From an uncultured Chitinophagaceae bacterium (GTDB taxonomy: Bacteria > Bacteroidota > Bacteroidia > Chitinophagales > Chitinophagaceae): a stretch of DNA of 8,037 bases. Position numbers and translations under genes: made by a program. This document shows, piece after piece, positions 6,102-8,037 of the stretch. The stretch's first letter is position 1. Each line of letters starts with the position of its first letter. The stretch is taken from the NCBI GenBank assembly GCA_903832075.1, contig CAILAF010000499.1, positions 1 through 8,037 on the forward strand. Direction: 5' to 3'. Below the pieces are notes generated by a model. It was not told where the DNA came from. It worked only from the letters and a program-made list of their open reading frames with translations, and ran no database searches.

Positions 6102-7622
6102 ATGAGTTTATTCAGAAAAAAATCATTGGACGTTTTAATGTCACAAGCTGGTGATTCCGAAAAAGGATTGAAACGTACACTCGGAGCAGGCAATTTAATT
6201 GCTTTGGGAATTGGTGCTATTATCGGTGCCGGATTATTTGTTAGAACTGCTGCTGCTGCTGGTGGTCATGCAGGACCTGCTGTTACTTTATCATTTATTA
6301 TTGCAGCTATTGGTTGTGCATTTGCAGGATTATGTTATGCAGAGTTTGCATCAATCATACCAATTGCAGGTAGTGCATACACCTATGCTTATGCAACAAT
6401 GGGAGAAATTATTGCATGGATTATTGGTTGGGCTTTAATATTGGAATATGCTTTGGGTGCAGCAACTGTTAGTATTGCTTGGAGTGAATTTTTAAATAAA
6501 CTTTTAGGAGAAAGCATTCCATTCGAGTGGTGTCATTCGCCATTAGAATCTGCATTAGATGCATCCGGTGTTTTACATCATGGTATTGTGAATGGACCGG
6601 CATTATTTATTTTGTTATTACTTTCTTTATTGCTTATTAAAGGCACTCAGGAATCTGCAACGGTAAATGCAATTATCGTATTTATTAAAGTTGCAATAGT
6701 TTTGGTGTTCATTGCTATTGGATGGAGTTTTATCCAAAGCAAAAATCATACACCTTATTTAATTCCTGCTGATGCAAAAGATGCATTACAACCAGACGGT
6801 ACTTTTTATAGTTATGCAGGATTTTTCAATCATGGATGGGGTGGCGTATTAAAAGGTGCAGCAATTGTATTCTTTGCATTCATTGGTTTTGATGCTGTAT
6901 CAACTGCAGCACAAGAAGCAAAAAATCCAAAGAAAGATATGCCGCTAGGTATTTTAGGTTCATTGGTTATTTGCACTGTATTATATATTTTATTTTCATG
7001 GGTGTTAACGGGTGTTGCTCCTTATACCGATTTTGTAAAAGCAGGAAAAGAAGCATCCGTTGCTTATGCTATTGAAACTTATATGGCAGGCTTTGGTTGG
7101 TTGGCTAAATTAGTTACCATTGCTATTCTTGCCGGTTTCTCTTCTGTTATTTTAGTAATGTTAATGGGACAAAGCAGAGTATTTTATACAATGAGTAGTG
7201 ATGGTTTATTACCAAAAGTTTTTTCGGATCTGCATCCTAAATTCAGAACACCTTATAAATCAAATATTATTTTATTTGTTTTTGTAGGATTGTTTGCAGG
7301 TTTTGTTCCCGGCAGTGTTGCTGGCGACTTAACTTCTATCGGCACTTTATTAGCATTTGTTTTGGTATGTATTGGAATAATTATTTTAAGGAAAACAGAT
7401 CCTAATTTAAAACGTCCTTTTAAAACACCATTGGTGCCGTTAGTTCCTATTTTAGGAATATTAGTTTGTGCTGCAATGATTGTTAGTTTATGGGGCACTA
7501 CTTTATTAAGTGCATTCTGTTGGATGATTTTAGGTTTGATTATTTATTTCGGTTATAGCCGAAGAAGAAGTAAACTTCAAAATCCATCAGAGATATTACC
7601 TCATGCTTCTGACTTTGAATAA
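6102..7622 (+). CDS. APC superfamily amino acid permease (CAT-like)
   Basis: This 506-residue inner-membrane protein resembles the cationic-amino-acid-transporter branch of the APC superfamily (GkApcT-like bacterial proteins). After a cytoplasmic N-terminus with KGLKRTLGAGNLIALG, helix 1 has the unwound GAIIGAGLFV motif (38-47), where the substrate amino and carboxyl groups are bound in this fold. Other family marks are YAEFASIIPIAGSAYTYAY (79-97), GEIIAWIIGWALILEY (101-116), helix 6 FIGFDAVSTAAQEAKNPKKD (260-279), GQSRVFYTMSSDGLLPKVF (356-374) and KRPFKTP (437-443). Length and about twelve hydrophobic segments fit a complete gene. It probably takes up amino acids with protons; the exact substrate is not determined. 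The ATG at 6102 is supported by the conserved short basic start MSLFRKKS. It is transcribed away from the SDF symporter and ends just before a strong terminator, so it appears monocistronic. Confidence 0.93.
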   Translation: MSLFRKKSLDVLMSQAGDSEKGLKRTLGAGNLIALGIGAIIGAGLFVRTAAAAGGHAGPAVTLSFIIAAIGCAFAGLCYAEFASIIPIAGSAYTYAYATMGEIIAWIIGWALILEYALGAATVSIAWSEFLNKLLGESIPFEWCHSPLESALDASGVLHHGIVNGPALFILLLLSLLLIKGTQESATVNAIIVFIKVAIVLVFIAIGWSFIQSKNHTPYLIPADAKDALQPDGTFYSYAGFFNHGWGGVLKGAAIVFFAFIGFDAVSTAAQEAKNPKKDMPLGILGSLVICTVLYILFSWVLTGVAPYTDFVKAGKEASVAYAIETYMAGFGWLAKLVTIAILAGFSSVILVMLMGQSRVFYTMSSDGLLPKVFSDLHPKFRTPYKSNIILFVFVGLFAGFVPGSVAGDLTSIGTLLAFVLVCIGIIILRKTDPNLKRPFKTPLVPLVPILGILVCAAMIVSLWGTTLLSAFCWMILGLIIYFGYSRRRSKLQNPSEILPHASDFE

Positions 7623-7641
7623 ATAAACATTATTATAATCG

Positions 7642-7673
7642 AAAGCCTCTTTTAAATAAAAGAGGCTTTTTTT
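7642..7673 (+). terminator. Intrinsic terminator after the APC permease
   Basis: Bases 7642-7653 pair perfectly with 7658-7669 in a 12-bp stem (core GCCTCTTTT / AAAAGAGGC) around a four-base AAAT loop. A run of seven T follows from 7667 to 7673. It starts 20 nt after the permease stop codon. On the opposite strand only three T follow, so it acts mainly on + strand transcription and isolates the permease from the yebC-family gene. Confidence 0.9.
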
Positions 7674-7689
7674 GTTGACACTGTTCAGT

Positions 7690-7697
7690 TACTTTTG
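7690..7697 (+). promoter_or_regulatory. Candidate -7 promoter element for the yebC-family gene
   Basis: TACTTTTG fully matches TAnnTTTG and lies 17 nt after the terminator T-run, as expected for a new transcription unit. TTG triplets lie upstream at 7672-7674 and 7675-7677, though their spacing (15 and 12 nt) is shorter than the usual 17-23. The leader to the ATG at 7755 would be about 50 nt. Confidence 0.45.
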
Positions 7698-7754
7698 CAA
7701 CCGCTTTGTTCTATCATAAATATTATACCTAAAATTTCAAATCTTAAATAGTTT

Positions 7755-8037
7755 ATGGGAAGAATTTTTGAAGTAAGAAAAGCCACCATGTTTGCCCGTT
7801 GGGACAGAATGGCGAAACAATTTACACGCATTGGAAAAGAAATTGTAATTGCAGTAAAAGCAAGCGGACCGGATGTTGCAACCAATCCTGCTTTGCGTAG
7901 ATGTTTTCAAAATGCTAAGAGTGTTGGAATGCCGAAAGACAGAGTGGAAGCGGCTATTAAAAGAGCCATGGGAAAGGATACTACCAACTACGAAGAAATT
8001 ATGTATGAGGGTTATGCACCACATGGCGTTGCTTTGA
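7755..8037 (+). CDS. YebC/PmpR/TACO1 family protein, N-terminal part
   Basis: The frame is open from ATG 7755 to the window edge, giving 94 complete codons of a protein that is normally about 235-250 residues, so the C-terminal two thirds are missing. Family sequence is clear: FTRIGKEIVIAVKASGPD (23-40) with NPALRR (44-49), then AKSVGMPKDRVEAAIKRAMG (54-73), which ends the N-terminal helical domain, and YEEIMYEGYAPHGVA (79-93), which opens the second domain. The N-terminus MGRIFEVRKATMFARWDRMAK replaces the classical MAGHSKWANI start. I recall this variant in Bacteroidota and Chlorobi homologs. Members were long annotated as transcriptional regulators (PmpR). Mitochondrial TACO1 and recent bacterial work link the family to translation of difficult sequences such as polyproline stretches, and which role applies here is unknown. 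The gene follows a terminator and a promoter-like element, so it begins a separate unit. Confidence 0.93.
   Translation, partial: MGRIFEVRKATMFARWDRMAKQFTRIGKEIVIAVKASGPDVATNPALRRCFQNAKSVGMPKDRVEAAIKRAMGKDTTNYEEIMYEGYAPHGVAL

Noticed and set aside
6199..7498. A leucine-rich + strand frame and a minus-strand frame within the APC permease.
   Set aside because: Both are out-of-frame readings of an evident full-length permease; the leucine richness comes from reading hydrophobic codons in the wrong frame.
7685..8024. Two minus-strand open frames at the right end.
   Set aside because: They lie antisense to the yebC-family gene, which matches its family clearly in the + strand frame open to the window edge.

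Overview
The window looks like an ordinary chromosomal segment of an AT-rich member of the Bacteroidota, probably the Chitinophagaceae or a close relative. The evidence is the C-terminus of an outer-membrane beta-barrel receptor-like protein with a polar tail, a YebC-family protein with the non-classical N-terminus MGRIFEVRK, matches to the Bacteroidota -7 promoter consensus TAnnTTTG, and no clear Shine-Dalgarno sequences. Assignment below phylum level is inference. I see no tRNA, rRNA, CRISPR array, insertion sequence or phage gene.

Layout. A truncated outer-membrane beta-barrel gene enters from the left on the + strand (1-339). It converges on a block of five genes on the - strand (361-5966). 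In transcription order these are a dicarboxylate/amino-acid:cation symporter (SDF family), a DedA/VTT membrane protein, two paralogous major facilitator (MFS) transporters in tandem, and a family 9 glycosyltransferase. Gaps are 18 and 7 nt across symporter-DedA-MFS, so those three genes are very likely co-transcribed. Gaps of 108 and 73 nt follow, and these hold a GC-rich palindrome and a possible internal promoter respectively. A 135-nt divergent intergenic region separates this block from a + strand APC-family amino-acid permease (6102-7622). That gene ends in a strong intrinsic terminator, followed by a promoter-like element and the start of a yebC-family gene that runs off the right edge.

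Function. Five of the eight genes encode polytopic inner-membrane proteins, and four of those are secondary transporters. The theme is solute uptake or export (acidic amino acids or dicarboxylates, other amino acids, unknown MFS substrates) plus envelope maintenance (DedA, GT9, outer-membrane barrel). I found no convincing novel system. The observations most worth checking are loss of the conserved NMDGT-motif aspartate in the SDF symporter, the tandem MFS paralogs with a nearly identical DNA stretch, and two small inverted repeats in the intergenic gaps.
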